A DNA stretch of 64,000 bases from Spirochaetota bacterium (GCA_018816345.1 JAHIWG010000110.1:1-64000), one strand, 5' to 3'; counted from the first letter of the stretch, positions 41,479-50,852 are shown. The notes: generated by a model from the sequence alone, not told the origin. A program made the numbers and translations.

Positions 41479-43380
41479 TTACTCGTTCCGCGAGACCCGC
41501 GTCAGGGCCCGCTGCGCCTTTGAGCGCAGCTCGCGGGGGTAATCGCCGCCGGCTATCCTGACGAGCGCCAGGAGCCCGGAGCGATCGTCCAGGGCCCCGC
41601 TCGCGCGGTAGAGCCCGTCTATGGCGTCGACGACGGCCCCGGCGCTACGCGCGTCCAGCCTACCCTCGGCGGCCCGCGCGAAGGCGCCCAAGGCACGTCC
41701 CTCCGGGTCGAGGCCTATGGCGGCGACCGCGGAGGCGGCGGCCGCCCTCACCGCGGGGTCCGGGTCGCGCTCGAAGACCTCCACGAGGATGGGCACGGCC
41801 CGCGGCAGGCCCATCGCTCCCAGGAGACCGCAGGCGTAGACCCTGGGCAGGGGCCCGCTGGGCGCCGGTCCGGAGGCTGAGGCGCCGGAACCGAACGGGG
41901 CGTCGAGGCGCCCCAGCGCGACGGCCGCCGAGTACAGCGAGGAGGCCGTCGCCTCATCGCCTATAGTACCCGATTCCACGTTTTTTTCAATATCGTAGAG
42001 TCTCCTCATGACGGCGTCGTCGTCGTACGGAGCTAGAGACCAGCGCGACTCCTCGGCGGCCGCGGCGTCGACGGCCTCAAGGCCAAGGGAAGCGACAGCA
42101 GGGCCGTCGCCTGCGACGAGCGCTCGCTCGAAGCGGTAGGCGTAGAGTATCCAATCGGCCCCCCCGGCGAAGACGGCGCCGGAGGGCGCTATGGCCGGCG
42201 AGGACGCGGCGTTCGTTAGCCGGAGCGTCCTATAGAGCGAACCGTCGGAACCGTAGCTGCGTACCGCCGTCCTCGACGAAACGACGACCCTTCCCGCGAA
42301 GGCGGCCAGGGCCGCGCCCGAGCCGACCGATCCTATCGAGTTCCGCCAACGCTCCCTCCCGTCCCCGTCTACGGCCAGCAGCGTCCCGTCCGTTCCGAGC
42401 GCGTAGAAGCCTTCGGGCGAGGCGGCCAGCGAGACGGGCCCGGAACCTAGCCTAGGCGCGCCCTCGCCGGCTCCGGCGGCTCCGGCGGCTCCCGAGCCTC
42501 CCGAGCCTCCCGAGCCTCCCGAGCCTCCCGAGCCTCCCGAGCCTCCCGAGCCTCCGGAGACGGGCCGGAGCGCCTCGCCGTCGCGTTCGAGGACTAGGAG
42601 GCGCCCGTCCGACAGCAGGGCCGCGAGCCTCGAGACGCTCGAGGCCAGGATGGCGGGAGCCGAGCCGAGGGAGGCGGCCGCGGGAGGGCCTCCGTCGGGC
42701 GAGAACAGGAGCGCCGTACCGTCCGCGAGCCCGATGGCGGGGCCGCCTCCCGGGCCGACCGCGACGGCGGTGCCGGGGGCCGAGCCGAGGTCCGTCGACC
42801 ACAGGCGCTTTCCGTTCGGCGCGAAGGCGCGCAAGGCGGACCCGGCGGCCACGAAGAGGCGCCCGTCGGACGCGAAAACAGGAGCCGACGACGGCGCGGC
42901 GCCTAGCTCCGCGCGCCAGACCTCCCGCCCGGCCTTATTGAGGAGGGCTATGCCGGTAGCGCCCGAGGAGACGGCCGCGCGCCCGTAGGCGTCGCATGAT
43001 ATGAAGGCGGAACGCCGCTCCGCCATGGCGCGCTTCCCTATGGCCACGCCCTCGATCGTTAGCACATACAGGGTCTTGGAGTCCGACAGGAGCCAGGCCC
43101 GTCCCGCGGCTATCGCGGGCCCGGCGCTTACGACGCCGCCCACCGGGAATCGGAAAAGGACGTCGGCCTCTACCGCCGTCCCGCTCGGAGTCCCCGCCGG
43201 CGCCCCGTCCGCCGACCCGGCGGGAGGCGAGGGCTGGGCCGCGCAGGGCGAGAGCGCGACGAGGGCCGCGAGCATGGCCGCCGCGGCTATAGTCCTACCC
43301 CCGACTACCGTCGGGAACCCGGCTACTGTCGGGAACCCGACTACTGTCGGGAAGCGCCTAGGCGAGCCTGAACCTGACAT
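41479..43380 (-). CDS. Exported PQQ-type beta-propeller protein with HEAT repeats
   Basis: A 633-residue protein. After an odd repeated N-terminal stretch (three FPTVVG-like units) comes a signal peptide (LAALVALSPCAAQ). Propeller blades of PQQ type follow (LLNKAGREVWRAELG, DGRERWRNSIGSVGSG). A Gly-Gly-Ser tract (seven units) interrupts the blades, and the C-terminus has HEAT-like helices (DPDPAVRAAAASAVAAIG). The ATG at 43380 lies 23 bases inside the end of the methyltransferase gene. A weaker alternative start further downstream would leave the hairpin repeats in the leader. Likely a periplasmic scaffold; no enzyme activity is indicated. Confidence 0.7.
   Translation of the reverse strand: MSGSGSPRRFPTVVGFPTVAGFPTVVGGRTIAAAAMLAALVALSPCAAQPSPPAGSADGAPAGTPSGTAVEADVLFRFPVGGVVSAGPAIAAGRAWLLSDSKTLYVLTIEGVAIGKRAMAERRSAFISCDAYGRAAVSSGATGIALLNKAGREVWRAELGAAPSSAPVFASDGRLFVAAGSALRAFAPNGKRLWSTDLGSAPGTAVAVGPGGGPAIGLADGTALLFSPDGGPPAAASLGSAPAILASSVSRLAALLSDGRLLVLERDGEALRPVSGGSGGSGGSGGSGGSGGSGGSGAAGAAGAGEGAPRLGSGPVSLAASPEGFYALGTDGTLLAVDGDGRERWRNSIGSVGSGAALAAFAGRVVVSSRTAVRSYGSDGSLYRTLRLTNAASSPAIAPSGAVFAGGADWILYAYRFERALVAGDGPAVASLGLEAVDAAAAEESRWSLAPYDDDAVMRRLYDIEKNVESGTIGDEATASSLYSAAVALGRLDAPFGSGASASGPAPSGPLPRVYACGLLGAMGLPRAVPILVEVFERDPDPAVRAAAASAVAAIGLDPEGRALGAFARAAEGRLDARSAGAVVDAIDGLYRASGALDDRSGLLALVRIAGGDYPRELRSKAQRALTRVSRNE
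42491..42553. repeat. Seven perfect tandem copies of a 9-bp unit
   Basis: CCCGAGCCT repeated seven times, encoding (Gly-Gly-Ser) units on the minus strand inside the beta-propeller gene. Because the period is a multiple of three, copy-number change would alter linker length without shifting the frame. Confidence 0.95.
43300..43351. repeat. Three 18-bp tandem units, each a hairpin
   Basis: Three repeats of a 16-base inverted repeat (CCCGAC-NNNN-GTCGGG, one base different in the middle copy) separated by AA, at 43300-43315, 43318-43333 and 43336-43351. They lie at the very start of the beta-propeller gene, just after the end of the methyltransferase gene. Confidence 0.9.
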
Positions 43381-44500
43381 GGCTCTCCACGTGGGAGTTC
43401 TGGGGGTAGAAGTCTAGGAGCGAGGCGCTTTCCACCTCGTAGCCCGCCTTGACGAGGAAGCCCGCGTCCCTGGCCAGCGATACGGGATCGCACGATACGT
43501 AGCCTATGCGTTCGGGGCGGGACGAGGCCAGCCAGGCCCGGACCTGCGCTCCGAGCCCCGCTCGGGGCGGGTCGACGACGACGTAGTCGAAGCGGGCGCG
43601 AGCCTGCGGCGAGCGAGTCCACTCCTCTATCCTGGAAGCCGCGAAGGCGGCCCCGGGGCCGACGTTGGAGCAGGCCAGCCCGATCGAGCGCTTTTCCTGT
43701 TCCACGCAGCAGAGGCTACCGAAGCCCTCCCTGAGGAACGCCGCGAAGAGGCCGACGCCGCAGTACAGGTCGGCCGCCCGCTCTCCCGAGAGCCCGGCGC
43801 AGACGGCCGGCGCGAGGCGCTCGACCATCTCGAGGTTGCTCTGGAAGAATCCGCCGGGGTCGAAGCGGAAGGCCTTGCCCCCTACCTCCACCGTCGCCTC
43901 GCGGTCGACGCCCTCGAGGTAGACACGCTCGCCGTAGCCGAACGCGACGAAGCGCCCGTCGGTCGCGGCCTTGCCGGCCTTGCCAGGCATGCCGGCCCCG
44001 GACTCGAGCCAGAGGCGCAGTGCGGGGACGAGGACGGGGCAGGAACGCACCTCGAGGATATCCGACGACGCGCGCCTGGCATAGCCCAGCCTCCCCGAGG
44101 CGCCCTCGTGGAACTGCGCCCTGTTGCGATAGCCCAGGGGCGAGCAGGGGACGACGTCGAAGCCGACGTCAGCGATGCCGCCCGAGCGTAGCCAGGCGTC
44201 CCGGGCGATGCCTTGCTTGGCTTCCAATTGGGCCTCGTAGCCAAGGTGCTGGAGGTTGCAGCCGCCGCATTCGCCGTAGTAGGGGCACGACGGCTCGGCG
44301 CGGCCGGGCCCCGGCTCCAGGATTGCGACTATTTCCGCGCGGGCGTAGCCGGCCTTCCGCTCGACCAGGCGCGCCTCCAGGAGGTCCCCGGGAGCCGAGA
44401 AAGGCACGAAGACCGCCTGCCCGTCGACGCGACCCATGCCGTCGCCGCCGGGCACGATGCGCTCTATCGCTATGCGCAGCGTCTCGCCGAGCGTCGCCAT
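43358..44500 (-). CDS. RumA/TrmA-type RNA (uracil-5-)-methyltransferase
   Basis: A 380-residue enzyme. An N-terminal TRAM-like domain (1-60), a 4Fe-4S motif (CPYYGECGGC, with a fourth Cys at VRSC), and a Rossmann methyltransferase domain (DLYCGVGLFA; VVDPPRAGLG; nucleophile Cys in YVSCDPVSLARD) are all present. It should methylate uracil in 23S rRNA or tRNA using S-adenosylmethionine; RlmD, RlmC and TrmA cannot be separated here. It starts 4 bases after the CorC-family stop and overlaps the beta-propeller gene. Confidence 0.9.
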   Translation of the reverse strand: MATLGETLRIAIERIVPGGDGMGRVDGQAVFVPFSAPGDLLEARLVERKAGYARAEIVAILEPGPGRAEPSCPYYGECGGCNLQHLGYEAQLEAKQGIARDAWLRSGGIADVGFDVVPCSPLGYRNRAQFHEGASGRLGYARRASSDILEVRSCPVLVPALRLWLESGAGMPGKAGKAATDGRFVAFGYGERVYLEGVDREATVEVGGKAFRFDPGGFFQSNLEMVERLAPAVCAGLSGERAADLYCGVGLFAAFLREGFGSLCCVEQEKRSIGLACSNVGPGAAFAASRIEEWTRSPQARARFDYVVVDPPRAGLGAQVRAWLASSRPERIGYVSCDPVSLARDAGFLVKAGYEVESASLLDFYPQNSHVESHVRFRLA

Positions 44501-44504
44501 GGCG

Positions 44505-45746
44505 CTAGTCCTTACGCTCGGGCCGGTAGACGGCCGTCTCTACGCGATTCGCCTCCACTACGGTGACGATGAACGATCCCAGCTCGGTATCGGCCGAGTC
44601 GCCGGGAACCGGTATGCGGTCGAGCGCCCAGGCCACGTAGCCCGCGACGGTCTGCACGTACGGGAGGCTGGGGGTCTCGCCGCCGGAGATCTCGGCGAGC
44701 ACCGCGAGCGGGGCGTCGCCGGATACCAGGTAGGAGCCGTCGGCCCGCTTCTCTATCTTCTCGCGGGACTCCTCGCCGGAGTCCTCGTATATCTCGCCGA
44801 CTATCTCCTCGACGACGTCGCGCATGGTAACGAGGCCGGCGAGGCCGCCGTACTCGTCGATGACGACGGCGAAGGTATCCTTCCGCTTCTTGAACAGCGC
44901 GAAGAGGTCTCCCACGCTCTTGTTAGGCAGGACGAACAGCGGCTCGGCCATGATCTCCGAGAGGGGCCGCTCGCCCCTGCCTGCGAGCACCTCGACGACC
45001 GCGTCGCGGACGGAGACGAGGCCGACTATGTTCTCGCTCTCGCCCTCGTATACGGGCACCCGGGAGAAGGCCGCGTCGGAGGCCAGGCGGCACGCGTCCT
45101 CGGCGCTCGTGGACGCGTCCAGGCTGAACACGTCCATGCGGTGCGTCATCATCGCCTGCACGGTCGTGGCACCGAGGCGGAACACGTTCTTGACCATGCG
45201 GCTCTTGGCGTAGTCGATGATGCCCATGTGCTCGGCTATCGACATCATCTGCACCATGGTCTCCATGGAGAGCGAGTCGGGCCGGGAATCGCCGAACAGG
45301 CGCGTAATGAGGGAGCTCAGCGCGTTGACCACGATGACGAACGGCCTAAAAAGGTAGGTACAGACGAGGAGGAGGGGCGCCAGGGCCGCGGCGACCGACT
45401 CGTTGTGCGCTATCGCGATGCGCTTAGGCGCGACCTCGCCGAAGATCAGCACCACGAGCGTCAGTACGCCCGTCACTATGCCGAGGGCCCAGTCGCCCCA
45501 TCTCTCCAAGGCGTAGCGGGTCGCGAGGGCGGAGGCGGTGATATTGACGACGTTGTTGCCGATCAGGATGGTGGAGATGAGCTCGTCGGGCTTGCGCGCC
45601 AGGCGCTCGACTATGGCCCCTCCGCGCCCCCGCTTCTTCATCGCCTCGATCTGGAACAGGGTAAGCGAGGTGAAGGCCGTCTCCACGGACGAGAACAGGG
45701 CGGAGAACACGAGGCAAGCGGCCACGCCGATTATCGAGGCGTTCAA
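44505..45746 (-). CDS. CorC/HlyC-family (CNNM-type) membrane protein
   Basis: A 413-residue protein: four hydrophobic helices of a DUF21 domain (1-190), two CBS domains (about 205-330; MMTHRMDVFSL, VSVRDAV) and a CorC_HlyC C-terminal domain (about 345-413). The family is linked to Mg2+/Co2+ efflux and binds ATP through the CBS pair. The start is TTG (45746) with a weak ribosome site. It begins the operon CorC - methyltransferase - propeller - P83/100 that ends at the terminator at 39730. Confidence 0.9.
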   Translation of the reverse strand: MNASIIGVAACLVFSALFSSVETAFTSLTLFQIEAMKKRGRGGAIVERLARKPDELISTILIGNNVVNITASALATRYALERWGDWALGIVTGVLTLVVLIFGEVAPKRIAIAHNESVAAALAPLLLVCTYLFRPFVIVVNALSSLITRLFGDSRPDSLSMETMVQMMSIAEHMGIIDYAKSRMVKNVFRLGATTVQAMMTHRMDVFSLDASTSAEDACRLASDAAFSRVPVYEGESENIVGLVSVRDAVVEVLAGRGERPLSEIMAEPLFVLPNKSVGDLFALFKKRKDTFAVVIDEYGGLAGLVTMRDVVEEIVGEIYEDSGEESREKIEKRADGSYLVSGDAPLAVLAEISGGETPSLPYVQTVAGYVAWALDRIPVPGDSADTELGSFIVTVVEANRVETAVYRPERKD

Positions 45747-45844
45747 GGTCGGCCCGCCGCGCGGCTAGCCGGGTAAGGGTCATCCATTCCGATCGATCCT
45801 ATACGATAGCCGGCGATCGCGCAAGCGGTACCGTTCCCGCTCGC

Positions 45845-47761
45845 TCATCGCTTGAGCATCTTGACCATGTAGAGCCGGATGTACTCCTCCAGCGCCTGGT
45901 GGTTCCTAATGCGCAGTAGGTTGGGCCTGTCCGCAAGGTTGGCCGACATCGTCTCGATGCGCTCCGGCGTGAAGGACGACGGCCTCATCGAACGGAGGGC
46001 TGTCCTGAGGTAGTCGCGCACGAGGGAGTTTATATCCTCGGTCAGGTTCGCCTTGGCGCTCGGGTCCAGCAGGGTGTTCCACCTCCCGGAGAGGGAGCGC
46101 AGGTGCTCGTCGAGCGTCAGGCCCTTAGGCACCATGCGCTGCTCCGCCGCCCTGGCCATCTGCGAGAACTCCGCGGCGCGGGAGTTTACGGGCCGGTCGC
46201 CAGGCGGCCCGCCCGCCTCGAGCCGGGGCTTCGCGGCCGCGGCCTTCTTGGCGCCGCGCCGGAGGGAGCCCTTGACGAAGAGGCTGATGATCCACGACAC
46301 GACGGGCACGGAGTACCAGAACGGCAGGAGCATCCTCACGTCCGACAGGAGCCGCTTCCTATCCAGGTCCAGGAGGACGTCGACGCCCGCGGTCCTCGAG
46401 CCCCCGAAGCAGCGGTCAAGGTCCAGCGACGGCTCCTTGGCCCCGCGGCACTCCTGGTAAACGAGCGGGGGCAGCGAGGTCAGGAGGAGCCCCGAGAGCA
46501 CGGGCGAGTTCGCCTCCAGGCGCTTCTCGAGCTCCGCCTTGAAAGCCTCGTCGTCGTCCATCGAGGCGCTCCGGCCGAAGTCGGCCAGGATCGCCCTCCA
46601 GTCGCGCGTTATCAGCGGCTTGACGGCGCCCCTGGCCTCGCGCAGCGCCTTCACGATATAGGGGATGAGGGTTTCCTTGGCGACGAGCGAGCCCTTGGCC
46701 TGGCCGGAGCCTATGACGAGGATCTCGGGGAGGAAGCCCTCGGCGGCCTGGGTAGTACGCTCCTGTATCCACGCCTCTAGTTCCTCTCGGGTATACTTGC
46801 CTAGCAGCGGCCTCCCCTGCCCGTCCCTGAAATCGACCACGTCCTCGATGGCGTAGAGGTAGGGGGGCTTCCGCAGCGCGACGGAGAGCGCCTTGAACGC
46901 GGATTCCCGCTCCTGCTCGCGCTGGGCCTTGTTCTTGAAATGGTTATTGAACACGTCCACCACGTAGGAGGCCTGATAGGCGGCCGTATCGTCGGGCGTA
47001 GGGTCGCCCTTGCTCGACAGGTCCTTGCGTATAGCCGAGGTCAGGTAGGCCCAGAACGAGTACGAGAAATCGCCAGAGCCCTGCCTCATCTCCTGGACCG
47101 AGTCGAAGGGCTTGATGAGGATGGCCGAAAGGGCGTCCTTGAGCATCCTGTCCTTGCCGGAGAAGGCGCCCGCGAGCCTTTGCTGTATGAAATCCCGGTT
47201 GGATCCCTTGCGCAGGTAATTACGGATCTTCAGCGCCGCGTACTCGAGCAGCTTGTCCCCGACCATCACGGACAGCAGCACTATGGGCTTGAGCCCCTCG
47301 GGGAAGACCAGCCTATAGAGGGGGACGGGCCAATCGCCCTCGTGCCCGACGAGCGAAGGCAAGTCGGTCTCCACCGAGACGGCCTGTATCCACTCGGGCG
47401 GCACCGATAGGCGCAGCGAGTCCTCGTCGGGGAAGGGTATGTCCGGATTCTCCTCCATGCGGCGGTACTCGGCGTAGACGACCTCGGTAAAGGCCTCGGG
47501 GAGGAATATCATGTCGACGCGGTTCTCTACCGCCTGCAGGGAGATCCTGCCGTCCCTGGCCAGCTGGAACAGCTTGGGAACGAGGACGCCGTCGGGGTGC
47601 AGGGCGAGGTCCCTATAGAACGGCTCGGACTGGTCGTACGACTTGGCCTGCCGCTGTATGGCCTGGGCGAACGCCGAATACTCGAAAGCGTTCGACTTGT
47701 TCCGGGCCGCGAAAGTCTTTACTAGTTGAAAGGCGTCAATTTCACGAGGCATGGCAACCAT
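45845..47761 (-). CDS. Large unknown protein, possibly spirochaete-specific
   Basis: A 638-residue protein with no match I recognise. It is mostly soluble and helical; one hydrophobic stretch (FWYSVPVVSWIISLFV, about 480) could be a membrane or buried helix, followed by a basic segment (KGSLRRGAKKAA). The N-terminus starts with a PREIDAFQLVKTFAARNKSNAF segment. ATG 47761 or 47752 may be the start; neither has a good ribosome site. A terminator for the upstream COX24-type gene lies 28 bases upstream, so it has its own promoter. Confidence 0.6.
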   Translation of the reverse strand: MVAMPREIDAFQLVKTFAARNKSNAFEYSAFAQAIQRQAKSYDQSEPFYRDLALHPDGVLVPKLFQLARDGRISLQAVENRVDMIFLPEAFTEVVYAEYRRMEENPDIPFPDEDSLRLSVPPEWIQAVSVETDLPSLVGHEGDWPVPLYRLVFPEGLKPIVLLSVMVGDKLLEYAALKIRNYLRKGSNRDFIQQRLAGAFSGKDRMLKDALSAILIKPFDSVQEMRQGSGDFSYSFWAYLTSAIRKDLSSKGDPTPDDTAAYQASYVVDVFNNHFKNKAQREQERESAFKALSVALRKPPYLYAIEDVVDFRDGQGRPLLGKYTREELEAWIQERTTQAAEGFLPEILVIGSGQAKGSLVAKETLIPYIVKALREARGAVKPLITRDWRAILADFGRSASMDDDEAFKAELEKRLEANSPVLSGLLLTSLPPLVYQECRGAKEPSLDLDRCFGGSRTAGVDVLLDLDRKRLLSDVRMLLPFWYSVPVVSWIISLFVKGSLRRGAKKAAAAKPRLEAGGPPGDRPVNSRAAEFSQMARAAEQRMVPKGLTLDEHLRSLSGRWNTLLDPSAKANLTEDINSLVRDYLRTALRSMRPSSFTPERIETMSANLADRPNLLRIRNHQALEEYIRLYMVKMLKR

Positions 47762-47788
47762 TCTACGTGGAGCGAGCCATTAGGGCAA

Positions 47789-47822
47789 TAAAAAACGGCC
47801 GGAGCCCTGGGGCCGCGGCCGT
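47789..47822 (-). terminator. Intrinsic terminator after the COX24-type gene
   Basis: Minus strand ACGGCCG ... CGGCCGT (7-bp stem with further inner pairs) followed by TTTTTT. It lies between the stop at 47843 and the start of the large unknown gene. Confidence 0.85.
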
Positions 47823-47842
47823 CCCGATGCGATAGCGCACGG

Positions 47843-47935
47843 TCACTTGCGGGTCTTATGCCGATTCTTTCTCTTCTTCTTCTTCCGCTTGTGAGTCGCT
47901 ATCTTCTTGAGCTTGCGTTTTCTTCCGCAGGGCAC
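47843..47935 (-). CDS. AURKAIP1/COX24-domain small ribosome-associated protein
   Basis: A 30-residue, strongly basic protein (about half Lys or Arg). The core KRKLKKIATHKRKKK and end KNRHKTRK match the short AURKAIP1/COX24-domain proteins seen in spirochaetes and Bacteroidetes, thought to be ribosome-associated. The start is GTG at 47935, seven bases after AAGGAG; no ATG is available. It is monocistronic with its own terminator. Confidence 0.8.
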   Translation of the reverse strand: MPCGRKRKLKKIATHKRKKKKRKNRHKTRK

Positions 47936-48073
47936 AGTGGTTCTCCTTATGGACCCGCGACCCGGCGATTACCGGCGCGCGAGTACGCTTAGCTAACGAA
48001 GAGGCTCCGCGCATTATGCACGGGGAGCGCGTCGTCGTCAAGGGCGCCGCGGGCCTGGGAGCCCGGGGGGCGA

Positions 48074-48511
48074 TCAGTGGCGGAGGATCGAGAGGATGCG
48101 CTCGAGCACCTTCTTACGGTCGAGCGGCTTGACTATATAGCTCTTGGCGCCCAAAAGGAGGCTCTTCTTGACGATATCTTCCTTGCCTAGGGCGCTGACC
48201 ATGACGACGACGGCGTTCTTGTCGTATTCCATGATCTTCTCCAAGGCCGCCACGCCGTCCATCTTAGGCATCGTGATGTCCATGGTCACGAGATCGATGC
48301 CGGGGGACAGTTCCTTGTACTTCTCGAGCCCCGCGAGCCCGTCGCCGGCGGTAGCGATGACGTCGAAGCCCTCGGAGGTCAGGATCTGCCCGAGCTGCTT
48401 GGCTATGAACATGGAATCGTCGACGATGAGCACCCGATAGGGAGTACCCTCGGGCTTGAGCCCCTCGGGCTTCTTGTCGTTGATATTGGGCATGTCACTC
48501 TTGGCGATCAT
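48074..48511 (-). CDS. CheY-like single-domain response regulator
   Basis: A 145-residue regulator. A charged N-terminal extension of about 24 residues precedes a CheY receiver domain with acidic pocket DD (31-32), phospho-acceptor D78 (MDITMPKMDG), switch Ser in MVSALG and Lys in YIVKPLD. There is no output domain, so it acts by protein contact, as in chemotaxis or a phosphorelay. No kinase is adjacent. TAAGGAG lies 11 bases before the ATG, and an inner ATG at residue 7 is an alternative start. Confidence 0.92.
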   Translation of the reverse strand: MIAKSDMPNINDKKPEGLKPEGTPYRVLIVDDSMFIAKQLGQILTSEGFDVIATAGDGLAGLEKYKELSPGIDLVTMDITMPKMDGVAALEKIMEYDKNAVVVMVSALGKEDIVKKSLLLGAKSYIVKPLDRKKVLERILSILRH

Positions 48512-48664
48512 GGTCGTGTACGCTCCTTACGTCCCGCCTAGCGAGCAGAGGCTCGAAGCGGAGGCATTCCGTAAATTTATAGTCCATGAACGTGAAGTCC
48601 GCAAGGGGTTATATGCGAATGAGGTTTTCTAGAGATTTAAACGATGCATGATATAGTAATGCCC

Positions 48665-50812
48665 ATGAAAGCGAAAAACATAGCGCTAATATCGATCTTG
48701 GGGACGTTCTCGACGCTCCTCGGCTGCAGGGCCCCGATGTCGGCCGGAGGAGCGAGCCTGACGCTCGAGCTGGGCGGGGCCGCGCTTCACGTAGCGGCCT
48801 CTCAGCGAGAGGGCGCGTCATCGCGCCTCCTACTGCCGACCACTCAGGCGGTGCGCGTCCGCGTCACCGGCGACGCCCTGGGCGAGGCCATCGAGCGGTC
48901 GGGCGCGGGCTCCCCCGTGTCGATAGACGGCCTCCCCGTCGGCTCCTCCCTGCACTTCGCCGTGGACACCCTGGACCAGGGCGGCGGCGTCCTGACGAGC
49001 GCCGAGGCCGACGCGACGCTCGCCTCCGGCGCCAACACGATCACGGTCGCGCTCGCGCCCCCGACGGCCGCCGTCAGCGCCCTTACCGTCTCGACGGCTA
49101 CCTCCGGCTCGATAGCGACCCCGAGCCTCAGCCCGGGAAGCGTCCAATTCTACGCGCTGACCTTCGACGCTACGATGTCAGGCGAGAAGCAGGTCCTCTT
49201 CGATACGGGCAAGGCCCGCTGGGCGTGGATGGGCGTCTATGACGCGGATTGGAAGCCCGTTACCCCCGTCGCGAGCGACCCGAGCCAAGGCTGGGCGGTC
49301 GTCGACGTCACGACCGCGAAGACCTATAACTTCGCCCTCTCCAACAGCGTAGCGTCTCCCGGCTACCCTTCCGGCGCGATCAGCGGAACCCTGGCGGCCA
49401 GGCCGGCGATATTCTTCGCCCCCGGCGCGAGCGGCGCCGGTACCAGCGCCGATCCGGGTAGCTTTACGGCCTATAACATAGGGCAAGCGGAGGCGGAAGG
49501 CCTGAGCTTCTTCTTCCGCGGCGGGACGTACGAGCGCGGTTACGAGATCATGTCGGCCATGAATCAACGGTACTACGGCGGATTCGCCTCGGGCGACTGG
49601 AACTCAAGGACGGCGACGACCGAGATAGTCAACACAGGCGTTGCCGTATATACGCTCTGGTTCGACGGAGGGGTCAGCGGCGCTTTCGACGGCCTGACCG
49701 TCACTGCGAGGGAACTCACCGCGGGCAGCCCGACGACATACGCGATGGATATCTACGCCTCGGGCACGGGAACCTATGTGATAAACGACTGCGTCATCAG
49801 AGGATCAAAGACGACCGCGGCGATAGGCAACGTGGTCGCGTCCACGGGGCTTCAGATAAGGAACGGCTCCGTCGAGATAGCCAGCAGCCGCCTCGACGGC
49901 GGCTACGCCAACTCGAGCGTTGAGAACGCCAGCTCGACGGCCCTATCCCTGACGGGGGGTTCCGCCTACCTGCATAATTGCGCCGTATCGGGGGGAACGG
50001 CCCAGTCGAACCAGAATTTCAACGTGGAGGCGACCGGGATAAAGAGCCCGAATTACGGCTCCACCCTAGTCGTCGCCGGCTGCGAGATATGGGGCGGCTT
50101 CGCGAACCAAACCGCTAACGTCAGCACCACCGTATCCTGCGGCATATCCTCGGGGAACCTTAGCATCATCGTAGGGAATTCACGTATCAGCGGCGGATTC
50201 GCATCGAGCGTACAATGGGCGGCGGCTATCGCTATCAGCTACGCGCTGACGAGCAGCGTCCCCCAAATCGCGCTCTACGGCAATACGATTGACGCCGGAC
50301 GCACCCATAACGAGGGGGACGGGGTCGATACCTACGCGCTCGGCCTCGATTTCTCCGTGTCGCCGGGGGGCGGCTCGGCGGCGGGCAACGCGTTCTTCGT
50401 CTCCGGCTACGTAAGCGGAGCCCACCACGCCGCCATGAACCGCGGCAATACTGGAATGCTTAATAATTTCGCAACCAACCGCGCCTTCTTCTCCCGAGGG
50501 CTACGTATACCGGCGCCTGATTACTTCGACGACTTCACGGGCGCGGCCACGACCCTCGCAGGCAACCAGTGCGACGTCGCCCGCAACCCCGCCGAGGAGT
50601 TCGCCTCGGTCAGCGCGTCCACGAGCTACGAGGGCTTCATGGCGCAGAACTGGCGGCCCAAGGCCGACAGCGCCCTCTACGTCGGGAAGCCAGGCATGGC
50701 GAACCCGTTCACGGCCGCCCAGCTCGAAGCCTACCCGGCCCTGGGGCTGGACCTGGCCGGGAAGAGCAGGCCGGCGAGCGGGGCGTGGGCCATAGGGGCG
50801 TACGAGCCGTAA
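48665..50812 (+). CDS. Lipoprotein with right-handed parallel beta-helix
   Basis: A 715-residue exported protein. The signal ends in TLLGC, a lipobox, so it is probably lipid-anchored. Residues about 20-240 form Ig-like/PEGA-type beta modules. The rest holds short repeating strands typical of a right-handed beta-helix (YVINDCVIRGS, AYLHNCAVSGG, LVVAGCEIWGG, SIIVGNSRISGG). The C-terminus SRPASGAWAIGAYEP is the usual end of such secreted beta-helix proteins. It is likely a surface adhesin or polysaccharide-binding protein. There is no ribosome site; TATAGT lies 7 bases before the ATG. Confidence 0.82.
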   Translation: MKAKNIALISILGTFSTLLGCRAPMSAGGASLTLELGGAALHVAASQREGASSRLLLPTTQAVRVRVTGDALGEAIERSGAGSPVSIDGLPVGSSLHFAVDTLDQGGGVLTSAEADATLASGANTITVALAPPTAAVSALTVSTATSGSIATPSLSPGSVQFYALTFDATMSGEKQVLFDTGKARWAWMGVYDADWKPVTPVASDPSQGWAVVDVTTAKTYNFALSNSVASPGYPSGAISGTLAARPAIFFAPGASGAGTSADPGSFTAYNIGQAEAEGLSFFFRGGTYERGYEIMSAMNQRYYGGFASGDWNSRTATTEIVNTGVAVYTLWFDGGVSGAFDGLTVTARELTAGSPTTYAMDIYASGTGTYVINDCVIRGSKTTAAIGNVVASTGLQIRNGSVEIASSRLDGGYANSSVENASSTALSLTGGSAYLHNCAVSGGTAQSNQNFNVEATGIKSPNYGSTLVVAGCEIWGGFANQTANVSTTVSCGISSGNLSIIVGNSRISGGFASSVQWAAAIAISYALTSSVPQIALYGNTIDAGRTHNEGDGVDTYALGLDFSVSPGGGSAAGNAFFVSGYVSGAHHAAMNRGNTGMLNNFATNRAFFSRGLRIPAPDYFDDFTGAATTLAGNQCDVARNPAEEFASVSASTSYEGFMAQNWRPKADSALYVGKPGMANPFTAAQLEAYPALGLDLAGKSRPASGAWAIGAYEP

Positions 50813-50852
50813 GAAGAGCGCGCGCCTCCTTACGGGGAGGCGCGGGTATACT

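Noticed and set aside
42491..42553. Tandem array considered as a CRISPR
   Set aside because: Units are 9 bp with no spacers and lie in frame inside a gene.
48512..48650. Intergenic stretch checked for a tRNA or small RNA
   Set aside because: No cloverleaf or stable fold with terminator found by eye.
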